A stretch of 54,101 nt of DNA from an uncultured Rubrobacteraceae bacterium. Lineage in GTDB: Bacteria > Actinomycetota > Rubrobacteria > Rubrobacterales > Rubrobacteraceae. The position numbers and the translations under genes were made by a program. The notes below the pieces were generated by a model. It was given only the letters and a program-made list of their open reading frames with translations, had not been told where the DNA came from and made no database searches. Position 1 is the stretch's first letter, and every line of letters begins with the position of its first letter. Of the stretch, positions 39,066 to 47,571 are shown in pieces. The stretch is taken from positions 1 to 54,101 of the forward strand of contig CADCVI010000017.1 of the NCBI GenBank assembly GCA_902806105.1, in the 5' to 3' direction.

Positions 39066-39910
39066 AGCGCGTCCGACTCCTCGCTCGTGTACCAGGTGCG
39101 CGACGAGCGCCACTCGGTCTCGGTGGCCCAGCGGTAGCTGTCGTGCGCCGAGTCTTCGAGGACGACCTCCTCACCGGTATGGCGCGCGACGAAGCCGACG
39201 CCCGCGTACAGCTCGGGGTCTTCCGGGCCGCGCCAGCCCTCGACGCGGGCCCACCACGGCTCGCCGGGCTCGGCGTCGAGACCGGTCTCCTCGAGCGTCT
39301 CGCGCCGGGCGCAGCGCACGAAGTCCTCACCGGGCTCCAGCATCCCGCCCGGGTTCTCCCACAGGCCCACGGGAGGCTTGCGGCGCCTGAGGAGGAGCGC
39401 CCGGGGCTCCCTCCCGCTCGCGTCCACGACGACGGTCCCCGCGCCGAGGCTGGCGTTGACCACCCCGGGGCGGGGCGGCTCCGGGGCCAGCGGTTCGGGG
39501 GGTGTTTCGGGGGGGAGGGCGGCCACGAGCTCGGCGACGCCCAGGATGTTCTCGCGGCTCCACCAGCTCGGGAGGTCGAGCCACTCGTCCAGCGTCGCCC
39601 ATTTGTAGCCGAGGTGCTCGTGGGAGATCCTGACGTCTTCCCGTCCGGCCCGTCCGATGTAGGTCGCGCTGGCGAGGGCTTCGCCGCCGGGGCGCTCCCC
39701 GACCCAGGTCGCGAGCAGGCGCTGCGGTCCCACGAGCAGACCGGTCTCCTCGTAGACCTCGCGGACGGCCCCGGAGGCGAAACTCTCACCGGGGGCGAGG
39801 CGTCCGGCCGGGGGCTCCCAGGTCTCGGTGCCGGGCCGCTGCAACAGGAGCATCCGGCCGTCGGAACGGACCGGCAGGATGCCGGAGACGAGGTCGGCCC
39901 TCACCGCCAA
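39035..39910 (-). CDS. Tandem Nudix hydrolase
   Basis: A 291-residue protein with two complete Nudix domains. Domain 1 (about 5-130) has the box G(x5)E(x7)REVYEETGLL near residue 36; domain 2 (about 150-285) has G(x5)ED(x6)RRETLEETGLD near 190. Both keep the catalytic RE..EE..G pattern, so both may be active. The linker is Pro/Glu-rich. Start TTG 39910 (or GTG 39904) follows thiE by 3 nt. Nudix enzymes linked to thiamine synthesis are known to destroy toxic thiamine-diphosphate analogues, so a housekeeping role here is plausible but inferred. Two Nudix domains in one chain is unusual. Confidence 0.86.
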   Translation of the reverse strand: MAVRADLVSGILPVRSDGRMLLLQRPGTETWEPPAGRLAPGESFASGAVREVYEETGLLVGPQRLLATWVGERPGGEALASATYIGRAGREDVRISHEHLGYKWATLDEWLDLPSWWSRENILGVAELVAALPPETPPEPLAPEPPRPGVVNASLGAGTVVVDASGREPRALLLRRRKPPVGLWENPGGMLEPGEDFVRCARRETLEETGLDAEPGEPWWARVEGWRGPEDPELYAGVGFVARHTGEEVVLEDSAHDSYRWATETEWRSSRTWYTSEESDALWSVIRGMGS

Positions 39911-39913
39911 GGT

Positions 39914-40546
39914 CTAGACGCCCCCTTCCAGGATCGAGCGTAGCTCCCGGGCGGCGGAGGCCGGGTCGTCGGCGTCGAGCACGGCCCGGACCACCGCGAA
40001 GCCGTAGGCGCCGGCTTCGGCGGCCTCCCGCGCCGTCTCCAGCGTTATGCCGCCGATGGCGAACCACGGGACGACGAGCCCGAGGTCCGCCACCTCCCGG
40101 AGCAGCGCGGGACCGTCGGCCTCCTCCTCCGGCTTTGTCGGGGTGGCGTAGATCGTGCCTACCCCGAGGTAGTCAGCCCCCTCCCGCACGGCCTCTATCG
40201 CCTCCAGGGTGTTCCCGACGGAGCGGCCGACGACGGCGTCGGGGCCGAGGGCCTCCCTGGCCCGTGCCAGAGGTCCGTCCTCCTGGCCGAGGTGGGCGCC
40301 GTGAGCCTTCGAGAGGCGCGCGAGCTCCACGTCGTCGTTCACCGTGAAGATGGCACCGGCCTCCTCGCAGGTCTCCCGCAGCTCTTCGGCGAGCGGCAGC
40401 AGGTTCTCGCGCGTGGCGTGCTTGTCCCGGAGCTGCACGATGTCGACGCCGCCCCGGACGGCCTCCCGGACCCTGCGAACGAGGTCCGGGCGGGGGTCGG
40501 TAACGAGGATCAGGCGTGAATCCACGAGCCTTTCGAGGGGCCTCAC
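39914..40546 (-). CDS. thiE: Thiamine-phosphate synthase
   Basis: A 210-residue TIM-barrel ThiE that joins HMP-diphosphate and thiazole phosphate. Markers: LILVTDPRPD, VDIVQLRDKHATREN (pyrophosphate and pyrimidine site), FTVNDDVELA, GAHLGQEDGPLARAR, VGRSVGNTLEA, YLGVGTIYATPTKP and FAIGGITLET. I chose GTG 40546, which overlaps the DUF2071 stop (GTGA). It precedes the tandem Nudix gene by 3 nt. The unit DUF2071-thiE-Nudix-small membrane protein-thiL has no visible TPP riboswitch. Confidence 0.93.
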   Translation of the reverse strand: MRPLERLVDSRLILVTDPRPDLVRRVREAVRGGVDIVQLRDKHATRENLLPLAEELRETCEEAGAIFTVNDDVELARLSKAHGAHLGQEDGPLARAREALGPDAVVGRSVGNTLEAIEAVREGADYLGVGTIYATPTKPEEEADGPALLREVADLGLVVPWFAIGGITLETAREAAEAGAYGFAVVRAVLDADDPASAARELRSILEGGV

Positions 40547-41310
40547 GGCCCAAGCCTCCGGGGCGCCCATGCGGCGACGTCGAGTCGGCTTGCGAGGTGG
40601 ACCACGGGCTCGGTTCTCGGGAGGACGACCCCGATCTGGCCGGTCATCTCCATGTGCTCCACCTCGACCTCCGCCCCCTGAAGCGGCCACATCTCGTGGT
40701 GGATGTCCCCGCGCCGGACGCGCCCCTTGCCGTCCGCGCTGTAGAGGCAGTAGCGTTCGGTGAGGAAGTTCTCCAGCGTGCCGGGTCCGGAATCGAAGCG
40801 TCCGCCCGTCGGCCGGTAGCGCCCTACGAACGTCGCCGGGGGCGCCCCCCTGTGGGTCCGGACGCTCCTGTAGTCCACCCCGTCCCCCGAGTACCGGGAG
40901 GACATCTTCGCGTCGAAGTAGGGGAGCGAGAAGGTGGCGCGGGCGAGGCGGACGGCCACGGGGTTGTGGGCGTCGAGGCTGAAAAACCAGACGCCGGGCT
41001 TGCCGTCCCGCGTTACGTAGGTGCGAAGGTTGATCTCCGGGAAGTTCGAGAGCCACGGCACGCTCGGCAGGTAGCGGGGGCTCACCCCGGACATCCTGAA
41101 CGGCACCACCCCGAGCCACGCCGACCCGTCGAAGGTGTCGAGCTCGAGGGACGGCGGTATCAGGTGGCGCAGCCAGCCCTCCGGCACCGGCCAGTGCATG
41201 AAGAGCACGTCGTGCCAGATCATGCTCAGGGCCCAGGAGCCCTCCGGCACGGGATAGGGCCTGTGGCTCGTCTCCCGCAGGGCGCGTTTGATGGCAGAAG
41301 TAGCTTCCAT
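40543..41310 (-). CDS. DUF2071 (YqjF-like) protein
   Basis: A 255-residue DUF2071/YqjF family protein, with the family blocks MIWHDVLFMHWPVP, LELDTFDGSAWLGVVPF and a middle region INLRTYVTRDGKPGVWFFSLDA, a fold related to acetoacetate decarboxylase. Substrate and role are unknown. The ATG at 41310 is only 7 nt from a TATAAA box, so this first gene of the thiamine unit is probably leaderless. Its stop overlaps the thiE start, so it is always co-expressed with thiE; whether it has any part in thiamine metabolism is open. Confidence 0.85.
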   Translation of the reverse strand: MEATSAIKRALRETSHRPYPVPEGSWALSMIWHDVLFMHWPVPEGWLRHLIPPSLELDTFDGSAWLGVVPFRMSGVSPRYLPSVPWLSNFPEINLRTYVTRDGKPGVWFFSLDAHNPVAVRLARATFSLPYFDAKMSSRYSGDGVDYRSVRTHRGAPPATFVGRYRPTGGRFDSGPGTLENFLTERYCLYSADGKGRVRRGDIHHEMWPLQGAEVEVEHMEMTGQIGVVLPRTEPVVHLASRLDVAAWAPRRLGP

Positions 41311-41317
41311 ACCGCTA

Positions 41318-41323
41318 TTTATA
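41318..41323 (-). promoter_or_regulatory. -10 box of the DUF2071-thiE-thiL unit
   Basis: On the minus strand TATAAA occupies 41323-41318, 7 nt before the ATG. A weak TTCGGT 18 nt upstream could be the -35. The spacing implies a leaderless mRNA. Confidence 0.5.
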
Positions 41324-41950
41324 CAGGATCACCCGTCCCGAACCGAAACCCGAAGCCGCCCCCCGCAAAGCCTCGCCTCCACAGGGTCCCTGCGGCCGTA
41401 CAAACCTCCTCCCGGAAAGAGCCCCGTCCCGAGAGATCCTGCGAACGAGACGGCCAGGCGCCACGCCCGGGGGCGGGGACGCCAGAGCGGGCGTCCCCGC
41501 CCCCGTCGGAGGAAGAAGTAGCCCTGCCGGACCCGTCGTTCCAGGATGCTCCGGGCTCCCGTCGCCGGGCGGTGCCAGGCGTACTCCAGAGCGGCCGGTC
41601 GATGCTTCCCCGTGACACTCCGGCCCTCGCCTCGCGCCACCGGCGCCGTCCCTCGTCCCGAGATGCGCGTGGCCGGGAACCGCTCCGGAAGTCTCCACGG
41701 AAGGGCGGATGAGGACTATCCCGTCGCGGGGGCGTGATCCGGGCCGTAAGAGACACATAGGACGGTCCCGAACCGGGCCGCCCATGCGACCGGCGGCGAG
41801 CGCGGGTGTGCGCCGGGGTGCCGAGAGCGGACACCGGGTCGTACGAACGCGGTCCGAAGCATACGGATACGTCGTGCTTTTTGTTCTGTGTTATTTTGGT
41901 TGCAAGAGTGTGGGGTCGCTCTTGCAGGCGAAGCATGGGAAGGGGCAAGC
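41324..41950. other. Long intergenic region before the sugar symporter gene
   Basis: About 630 nt with no gene I can support on either strand; the open frames here lack protein-like composition. It contains the strong hairpin at 41468-41505 and an AT-rich patch at 41877-41900, likely near the promoter of the symporter gene. It may hold decayed sequence. Confidence 0.45.
41468..41505. terminator. GC-rich hairpin
   Basis: A perfect 15-bp inverted repeat (41468-41482 and 41491-41505) with an 8-nt loop. Its stem begins like that of the terminator at 5366 (CGGGGGCGGGGA), but it lies between divergent genes, where a terminator is not needed, so it may mark a vanished gene or a repeat family. Confidence 0.5.
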
Positions 41951-43360
41951 ATGGCTACGGGTACTTCCGGAGCGGGTAGAGGCAATCAGCGACGGTTCGT
42001 GAACACCGCGGCTGCGATCACGGCGACGGGCGGGCTGCTTTTCGGGTACGACACGGGCGTAATCTCGGGCGCCCTGTTGTTTATAAGGCAGGAGTTCGCG
42101 CCGCTCTCGCCCTTCACGCAGGGCCTGATCGTCAGCTTCCTGCTCGTGGGGGCCATGGTCGGGGCGCTCTCGGGCGGGCCGCTCTCGGACCGCATCGGGC
42201 GCAGGCCGACCGCGCTCTTCGCGGCGCTCGTCTTCGGGATCGGGGCGATAGCCGCGGCCCTCGCGCCGAGCGTGGCGTTCCTGATCATCGCCCGTTTCCT
42301 GCTGGGGCTCGGCGTCGGGCTCGCCTCGATGATCGTGCCTTTGTACATCGCCGAGATCGCGCCGGCGGGGCGCCGCGGCGAGCTCGTCTCGTTGAACCAG
42401 CTCATGATCACCATAGGCATCCTCCTGTCGTACATCGTCGGCGTGGCATTCGCGCCCATCGAGGGATGGCGCTGGATGTTCGGGGTCGCGCTCATACCGG
42501 CCCTCATCCTCGGCATCGGGATGTTCCGGCTCCCCGAGAGCCCGCGCTGGCTCTTCGAGCACGGCCAGCTGGATAAGGCGCGCGAGGTGCTCAGCCTCTC
42601 GCGCAGTCCGCGGGAGGTCGAGCAGGAGTTTCGGGAGATGCAGGAGATAAAGGACCAGGATCGGGAGCTGTCGCAGGAGCGGGTCAGCTACGGGGAGCTG
42701 CTCGCCCCCTTCGTGCGGCCAGCCCTCGTTATCGGCATCGGGCTCGCGATCTTCCAGCAGATCACCGGCATCAACACCGTTATCTACTACGCGCCGACGA
42801 TCCTGCAGGGCGTCGGCTTCTCCGAGGGGGGGGCCATCGCGGCAACCGCTCTCGGCGTGGGCGTCGTCAACGTCGGGTTCACCATCCTGGCCGTCCGCAT
42901 CATCGACCGCGTGGGACGCAGGCCGCTGCTCATCATCGGGCTCATAGGCATGATCATAAGCCTCGCGCTCCTCGGCCTGGTCTTCTCGCTCGGGTCCACG
43001 AGCGGCGCGGCCGGGCTCCTGGCGACCGTGTGCCTCGCGCTGTACATAGCCTCGTTCGCGATCAGCCTCGGGCCGGTGTTCTGGTTGATGATCTCGGAGA
43101 TCTACCCGCTCAGGATCCGGGGCTCCGCCATGAGCGTCGCCTCCATCGCCAACTGGGGCTCGAACTTCCTCGTCGCCCTGATCTTCCCCGTCCTGCTCGC
43201 AACCCTCGGGGGCGCGGGCTCGTTCTGGCTTTTCGCCGCCCTGGGCATCGTGGCTTGGTTCTTCGTCTACTTCAAGGTGCCGGAGACCAAGGGCCGCTCC
43301 CTGGAGCAGATCGAAGCCAGCTTCCGCGGCACGACGATCTCCTCCGGCCGCGTAAGGTAG
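41951..43360 (+). CDS. Sugar porter family MFS transporter (sugar:H+ symporter)
   Basis: A 469-residue, 12-helix sugar porter like XylE/GalP/IolT. Signatures: GGLLFGYDTGVISGAL in helix 1, DRIGRRPT in loop 2-3, PLYIAEIAPAGRRGELVSLNQL, the PESPRWL motif at the end of helix 6, QQITGINTVIYYAPT in helix 7, DRVGRRPL in loop 8-9 and VPETKGRSLEQIE at the C-terminus. Start ATG 41951 with GGAAGGGG upstream. It is monocistronic, ending at a hairpin. Substrate (hexose, pentose or inositol) cannot be decided from sequence. Confidence 0.94.
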   Translation: MATGTSGAGRGNQRRFVNTAAAITATGGLLFGYDTGVISGALLFIRQEFAPLSPFTQGLIVSFLLVGAMVGALSGGPLSDRIGRRPTALFAALVFGIGAIAAALAPSVAFLIIARFLLGLGVGLASMIVPLYIAEIAPAGRRGELVSLNQLMITIGILLSYIVGVAFAPIEGWRWMFGVALIPALILGIGMFRLPESPRWLFEHGQLDKAREVLSLSRSPREVEQEFREMQEIKDQDRELSQERVSYGELLAPFVRPALVIGIGLAIFQQITGINTVIYYAPTILQGVGFSEGGAIAATALGVGVVNVGFTILAVRIIDRVGRRPLLIIGLIGMIISLALLGLVFSLGSTSGAAGLLATVCLALYIASFAISLGPVFWLMISEIYPLRIRGSAMSVASIANWGSNFLVALIFPVLLATLGGAGSFWLFAALGIVAWFFVYFKVPETKGRSLEQIEASFRGTTISSGRVR

Positions 43361-43378
43361 GCAGAAGCGCAGCAAGGA

Positions 43379-43411
43379 GCGTGGCGCACGGATGTTCTCC
43401 GCGCGCCACGC
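43379..43411. terminator. Terminator between symporter gene and thiW
   Basis: A perfect 9-bp stem (GCGTGGCGC at 43379-43387 and its complement at 43403-43411) with a 15-nt loop lies between convergent genes. Confidence 0.65.
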
Positions 43412-43458
43412 GTAGAAACAAGGGCTGTTGCTCGTAGGTTTCCAGGCTCCCGCGTACC

Positions 43459-43971
43459 CTAGCGGATGGCCCCAGCCCTGCGCAGCGCCTTGAGCAGGAG
43501 GTAGCCCAGGATCGCCCCGGGGATGCTCGACAGCGCGAACGAGACCATGAGCACCCCGACGCCGCCGGCCGCGCCCAGGTCTAGAAACGGGCTGATGATT
43601 AGCGCCCCGAGGGGTGCCCCGATGAGCACGGTCCCGAGGGGCTCGGAGAGCGCGGCCTCGTCCCGCTTGAGGTAGACGTAGACGATCCCGACCACGAGCG
43701 CCCCGAAGGGGCTCCCGGGGAAGGCGAAGAGGCTCCCGGTCCCGAGCGAGAACCGCAGGGTGGCGGCGACGAGCGCGGCCCCGGCGGCCCACCAGGGCCC
43801 GATAACGACCCCGGCCACCGCGTTGAGAGCGTGCTGGAACGGCAGGACGCGGGCCCCGCCGACCGGGATCGCGAAGAGCGAGAGCAGCACCCCGAGGGCC
43901 GCGAAGAGGCCGGCGAGGGCGAGCTTGCGCGTGCTGGTGTGCCCGGCGCCACGCGCCGCGGGGCTAGTCAT
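43459..43971 (-). CDS. thiW: ThiW, predicted thiazole-precursor transporter (ECF S component)
   Basis: A 170-residue membrane protein with five or six helices. After a basic start come LALAGLFAALGVLLSLFAIP, GGARVLPFQHALNAVAGVV and FAFPGSPFGALVVGIVY, the pattern of ThiW, a predicted S component for thiazole (HET) uptake. The ATG at 43971 starts 8 nt inside the end of thiM. ThiW and ThiM together would import and phosphorylate the thiazole alcohol. It is the last gene of the unit behind the TPP riboswitch at 46655. Confidence 0.85.
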   Translation of the reverse strand: MTSPAARGAGHTSTRKLALAGLFAALGVLLSLFAIPVGGARVLPFQHALNAVAGVVIGPWWAAGAALVAATLRFSLGTGSLFAFPGSPFGALVVGIVYVYLKRDEAALSEPLGTVLIGAPLGALIISPFLDLGAAGGVGVLMVSFALSSIPGAILGYLLLKALRRAGAIR

Positions 43972-44770
43972 CGTCGACCTCCTTGACCTGCGAACCTCCG
44001 TCCAGACCCTCGGGCTCGGCGGCCAGCGAGGCGAGAGCATCGAGGAAGCGGGGCTCGAAGGTCCCCCCGCCCTCCACCCCGGCGCTCCCGGCCGCGGCCT
44101 CCCCGGCCTGCCCGTAGTACGACAGCGCGTGGGCGACGGTCTCGACGTCGGCCCCGCCCACGGCGGCGAAGCAGGCCACGGTGGAGGTAGAGGCGCAGCC
44201 GCTCCCGACCACGCGGCCCATGAGCGCGTGGCCGTTGGAGACGGCGAGGGTGCGCGCGCCGTCGCTGACGTAGTCCACGGGGCCTGTAGCGGCGACGGTC
44301 ACGCCGAGCGAGCGGGCCGCCTGCAGGGCGGCGCTCCGGGCGTCGCCGGCGAGGCTCTCGACCCCGCGCACCTCGGCGTCGAGGCCGGCGAGCGTCGCAA
44401 CCTCCCCGGCATTTCCGACGACGGCGGCCACGTCGAGCTCCGAGAGGAGGCGTTCGGCGGTCCGGGTACGGAGGGAGGTGGCCCCGGCTCCCACGGGGTC
44501 GAGGATTATCGGGATGCCGCGCTCGTTTGCCCTCCTGCCCGCGAGGAGCATCGATTCGATCTGCCCGGGGTCGAGCGTCCCTATGTTCAGGACGAGCGCC
44601 GAGGCCAGGTTCGCCATCTCCTCGACCTCCTCGCGCGCGTGCGCCATCACCGGGAGCGCCCCGGTGGAGAGCGTCACGTTCGCGACGAGGTTGACCGTCA
44701 CGTAGTTTGTCAGGTGATGGACGAGAGGCTTCTCGTCCGAGATCTTCTTTAATGCTTCCTGCGCTTTCAA
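43964..44770 (-). CDS. thiM: Hydroxyethylthiazole kinase
   Basis: A 268-residue ribokinase-like ThiM that phosphorylates 4-methyl-5-(2-hydroxyethyl)thiazole. Markers: PLVHHLTNYVTVNLVANVTLS at the N-terminus (two residues shorter blocks are invariant in the family), NIGTLDPGQIESML, ILDPVGAGATSLRT, the nucleotide site VGNAGEVATLAG and GSGCASTSTVACF near residue 195 with the catalytic Cys. TTG start overlaps the thiD stop (TTGA). The last residues, rich in Asp, extend slightly beyond the usual end. Confidence 0.93.
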   Translation of the reverse strand: MKAQEALKKISDEKPLVHHLTNYVTVNLVANVTLSTGALPVMAHAREEVEEMANLASALVLNIGTLDPGQIESMLLAGRRANERGIPIILDPVGAGATSLRTRTAERLLSELDVAAVVGNAGEVATLAGLDAEVRGVESLAGDARSAALQAARSLGVTVAATGPVDYVSDGARTLAVSNGHALMGRVVGSGCASTSTVACFAAVGGADVETVAHALSYYGQAGEAAAGSAGVEGGGTFEPRFLDALASLAAEPEGLDGGSQVKEVDDD

Positions 44771-45561
44771 TCCTCCGCCCCTTTCAGCACGCCACCCAGG
44801 GCATGAACCGGTCCTGCGCCCTCCCCGATCTCACCCAGCCCGTACCGCACGGCCTCCGAAGCGACGGCGTGCGCCCTCGACGCCGCCTCCTCGATCCCGT
44901 ACCCCAGCGCCAGAAAGCTCGCCAGCGACGAGGAGTAGGTGCAGCCCGCCCCGTGCGTGTTCTCCGAAGAATGGACCGGACCCTCGATCCTCTTGAACCC
45001 CTCACCGTCGTACAGGAGGTCCGCCCCCGTGGAGGTGTGACCGCCGGTGATGATGACCGCCTTCGGCCCCATCGCGTGGAGCGTTACCGCGCAGTCCTCC
45101 ATCCGGGCCTCGTCCACGGGCTCCCCGACCAGCGCGAAGGCCTCGCTCAGGTTCGGCGTTATGACCGTGGCGAGCGGGAAAAGCTCGTTCTTGTAGGTCT
45201 CGACGGCCTCGGGCTCCAGGAGGACCGCCCCGCTCTCCGCGACCATCACCGGGTCCACGACGACGTTCGGCAGCCCGCGCCGGTCTATGACCTCGGCGAC
45301 CGCGGAGATGATGCCGGCGTTGAACAGCATCCCGGTCTTCACTGCATCCACGCCTATATCCGAGGCGACGGCCTCGATCTGGCGCACGGCGACCTCCGGG
45401 GGGAAGGCGTAGATGTCCGTCACGCCCACGGTGTTCTGGGCCGTCGTCGCGACTATCGCGGTAGTCCCGTAGACCCCGCAGCGCAGAAACGCCTTCAGGT
45501 CGGCCTGTATCCCGGCCCCCGCCCCCGAATCGCTCGTGGCTATGCTTATAACGCGCTTCAA
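44767..45561 (-). CDS. thiD: Hydroxymethylpyrimidine/phosphomethylpyrimidine kinase
   Basis: A 264-residue ThiD that phosphorylates HMP twice to HMP-diphosphate. Markers: IATSDSGAGAGIQADLKAF, the TTAIVATTAQNTVGV block, VDAVKTGMLFNAGI, VVDPVMVAESGAVLL, TPNLSEAFALVG and the C-terminal HGAGCTYSSSLASFLALG with the anion hole. TTG start lies 12 nt after thiY. It supplies the pyrimidine moiety from salvaged HMP to ThiE. Confidence 0.94.
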   Translation of the reverse strand: MKRVISIATSDSGAGAGIQADLKAFLRCGVYGTTAIVATTAQNTVGVTDIYAFPPEVAVRQIEAVASDIGVDAVKTGMLFNAGIISAVAEVIDRRGLPNVVVDPVMVAESGAVLLEPEAVETYKNELFPLATVITPNLSEAFALVGEPVDEARMEDCAVTLHAMGPKAVIITGGHTSTGADLLYDGEGFKRIEGPVHSSENTHGAGCTYSSSLASFLALGYGIEEAASRAHAVASEAVRYGLGEIGEGAGPVHALGGVLKGAED

Positions 45562-45573
45562 CGCGCCCCCTCC

Positions 45574-46650
45574 CTATCCCTTTGGCAAGAACTCGTTTGT
45601 CATCGCGTCCCCGACGTTCACGCTCTTCTCCAGAACACCGTTCTCCACAGCCCACTTTATGTAGGATTCCCACTCCTCCGGGTCCTGGTAGCCGACGCGG
45701 CCGCTACCGCTCCCGAAGATGGGGACGGTAAGGTCAAGCGTCTCCGCAGCGACCTCGGGGTCGAGCTCCTCGTTCGCCGCGAGCAGCGCGTCGCGCGCGG
45801 CCTCCGGGTCCTCCAGAGCAGCCTCGTGACCCTTCACGAGCGCGGCGACAAAGCCGCGGACGGTCTCCGGGTTCTCCTCGGCGTAGGCATCGGACGTTGC
45901 GACGAGAAGCTCGTTGTAGTTCGGGACGCCGACCTCGGGGAGGCGTATGACGCTGGTCTCGAAGCCCTCGCCCTTCAGCTCGACGGCCTCGATGTTCCAG
46001 TAAGCATCCACGACGGCGTCGACGCGCCTGGAGGTCAGGGCAGGGCGCAGGTCGTAGCCCACGTTTATCTTCTCTACAGAAGCTGGATCTTCTCCGGCCT
46101 CCTCCATCACCGTGTCGATTACCGCCGTCCCGAACGTCTGGCCGGCGTAGCCGATCTTCTTGCCCGCGAGGTCTTCCGGCCCGTCGATCCCGGACTCCTT
46201 CAGGGCGATGATCGAGTTCAGGGGCTCTTGCATGATCGCCATGACGGACTGGACCGGTATCTCCCGGGCGGCGGCGTTGGTTACCTCGTTCTCGTAGGAG
46301 ATGCCGAACTCGCTCCTCCCGGCGGCGACGAGCTGCAAGACGGCCGCAGGATCGGAGGGCTGCTGGATCTCGACCTTCAGCCCCTCGTCTTCGAAGTAGC
46401 CCTTCTCCTGCGCCACGTAAACCCCCGCGTGGTCGGCGTTCGGGTACCAGTCGAGCGTCAGGGTAACTTTCTGGGCCTCATCGGTACCGGAGGACTGGGA
46501 GCTCGCCGGCCCTCCTCCGCAGGACGAGATCGAGGCGCACAGGGCGACGGTGGCGAGGGCGAGCAGGGCTCTGGTGAGCAGCGAGCGCCGTCTGATACAC
46601 GCTGGCTCCCCGGCAAGGTGTTCGTGGGGACGTTCGTAAGTGGGTTTCAC
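45574..46650 (-). CDS. thiY: ThiY, HMP-precursor ABC transporter substrate-binding lipoprotein
   Basis: A 358-residue NMT1/THI5-like binding protein. The signal peptide (basic CIRRRSLLTRALL, hydrophobic core) ends in a lipobox at ISSCGGG near residue 45. The mature part has the family pattern LTLDWYPNADHAGVYVAQEKGYF, SYENEVTNA and GQTFGTAVIDT. It would bind N-formyl-4-amino-5-aminomethyl-2-methylpyrimidine or a related thiamine breakdown product. The GTG start is 8 nt from GGGAG, which is itself inside the 3' end of a TPP riboswitch. It is separated from its permease and ATPase genes only by that riboswitch. Confidence 0.92.
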   Translation of the reverse strand: MKPTYERPHEHLAGEPACIRRRSLLTRALLALATVALCASISSCGGGPASSQSSGTDEAQKVTLTLDWYPNADHAGVYVAQEKGYFEDEGLKVEIQQPSDPAAVLQLVAAGRSEFGISYENEVTNAAAREIPVQSVMAIMQEPLNSIIALKESGIDGPEDLAGKKIGYAGQTFGTAVIDTVMEEAGEDPASVEKINVGYDLRPALTSRRVDAVVDAYWNIEAVELKGEGFETSVIRLPEVGVPNYNELLVATSDAYAEENPETVRGFVAALVKGHEAALEDPEAARDALLAANEELDPEVAAETLDLTVPIFGSGSGRVGYQDPEEWESYIKWAVENGVLEKSVNVGDAMTNEFLPKG

Positions 46651-46654
46651 CGTA

Positions 46655-46750
46655 CAGCTCCCTTCCGGTGGGATTAACCACGTCAGGTTCGAAGCGTCTC
46701 GGCTCTCGCCGACTCTCAGCCGCCCCGCACCCCTGCGGGGAAGCTCCGCC
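46655..46750 (-). ncRNA. TPP riboswitch (THI element) upstream of thiY
   Basis: On the minus strand, the order GGGGTGC, GGCTGAGAG, then CGAACCTGACGTGGTTAATC and CCACCGGAAGGGAG matches the THI box (GGGGTGC ... CTGAGA ... ACCTGAT...GGxTAAT ... GAAGGGA). The 3' conserved GGAAGGGAG is also the ribosome binding site of thiY, so ligand binding probably hides it and blocks translation. Confidence 0.9.
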
Positions 46751-46782
46751 GTGTATTCGTCCCGCAGCGTACCACAACCACA

Positions 46783-47571
46783 TCAGCCGTTCCTACCGAG
46801 GGTCCAGGGGGCGAGGAGGCGCTGGAGGAGGGCGACGAGGAGGAAGAGCCCGACGCCCATCAGGGAGAGTATGCCTATCTCGGCGAAGAGCCGGGCGATC
46901 TCGAACTGGGACTTGTCGGCGTTCATCAGGAAGCCGAGGCCCTCGCTCGAGCCCACCCACTCCCCCGTCACCGCCCCGACGACGCAGTACGTGACGGCGA
47001 GCCGGAAGCCCCCGAACAGGAACGGCAGCGACCCCGGTACCTCGACCATCGAGAAGATGCGCCAGCGGGTAGCGCCAAAAGAACGCATGAGCCGGACGAG
47101 GTCCGGGTCCGTGGACCTGAGCCCGTCCGCGGTGGCGACGGTGATCGGGAAGAAGCAGAACAGCGTCACCACGATCACCTTCGGGGCGGGACCGTAGCCG
47201 AACCACGTAACGAGCACCGGCGCCAGCGCGATGATCGGCACCGCCTGCGAGGCGACGAGCCACGGGTAGAGCGCGCGCTCCATGAGCGGCGAGCGGTTGA
47301 TCAAGAACCCCGAGAGCATCCCCGTTACGGCCGCGAAGAAGAACCCGAGCAGGGCCTCGAAAGCCGTCGGCACCGAGTGCTCCATGAGCAGCGCGCGGTC
47401 CTCCCAGAACGCGCCGGAGATCTCCACCGGCCCCGGCAGCAGGAACGAGGGGATGCCAAGGAGCCGCACGGCCGCCTCCCACCCCACGAGGACCAGCAGC
47501 CCGAGCAGCACCGCCGGGAGGGCGCGACCTACCCGGCCCCTTCCGACCTTCCATGGCTTGCGGCCCTTCAC
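46783..47571 (-). CDS. thiX: ThiX, HMP-precursor ABC transporter permease
   Basis: A 262-residue BPD-type permease with six helices and the cytoplasmic EAA loop MRSFGATRWRIFSMVEVPGSLPFLFGG, like SsuC/TauC/ThiX. The GTG start overlaps the ATPase stop by 4 nt. It forms the membrane channel for the ThiY ligand. It is last in the upstream riboswitch unit and is followed directly by the second riboswitch. Confidence 0.92.
   Translation of the reverse strand: MKGRKPWKVGRGRVGRALPAVLLGLLVLVGWEAAVRLLGIPSFLLPGPVEISGAFWEDRALLMEHSVPTAFEALLGFFFAAVTGMLSGFLINRSPLMERALYPWLVASQAVPIIALAPVLVTWFGYGPAPKVIVVTLFCFFPITVATADGLRSTDPDLVRLMRSFGATRWRIFSMVEVPGSLPFLFGGFRLAVTYCVVGAVTGEWVGSSEGLGFLMNADKSQFEIARLFAEIGILSLMGVGLFLLVALLQRLLAPWTLGRNG

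Noticed and set aside
41891..43792. Long minus-strand open frame opposite the sugar symporter and thiW region
   Set aside because: Highly charged, low-complexity shadow of the symporter gene, whose motifs on the plus strand are unmistakable.
44707..46677. 656-codon plus-strand frame across thiM, thiD and thiY
   Set aside because: Shadow; the minus strand holds three well-defined thiamine genes.
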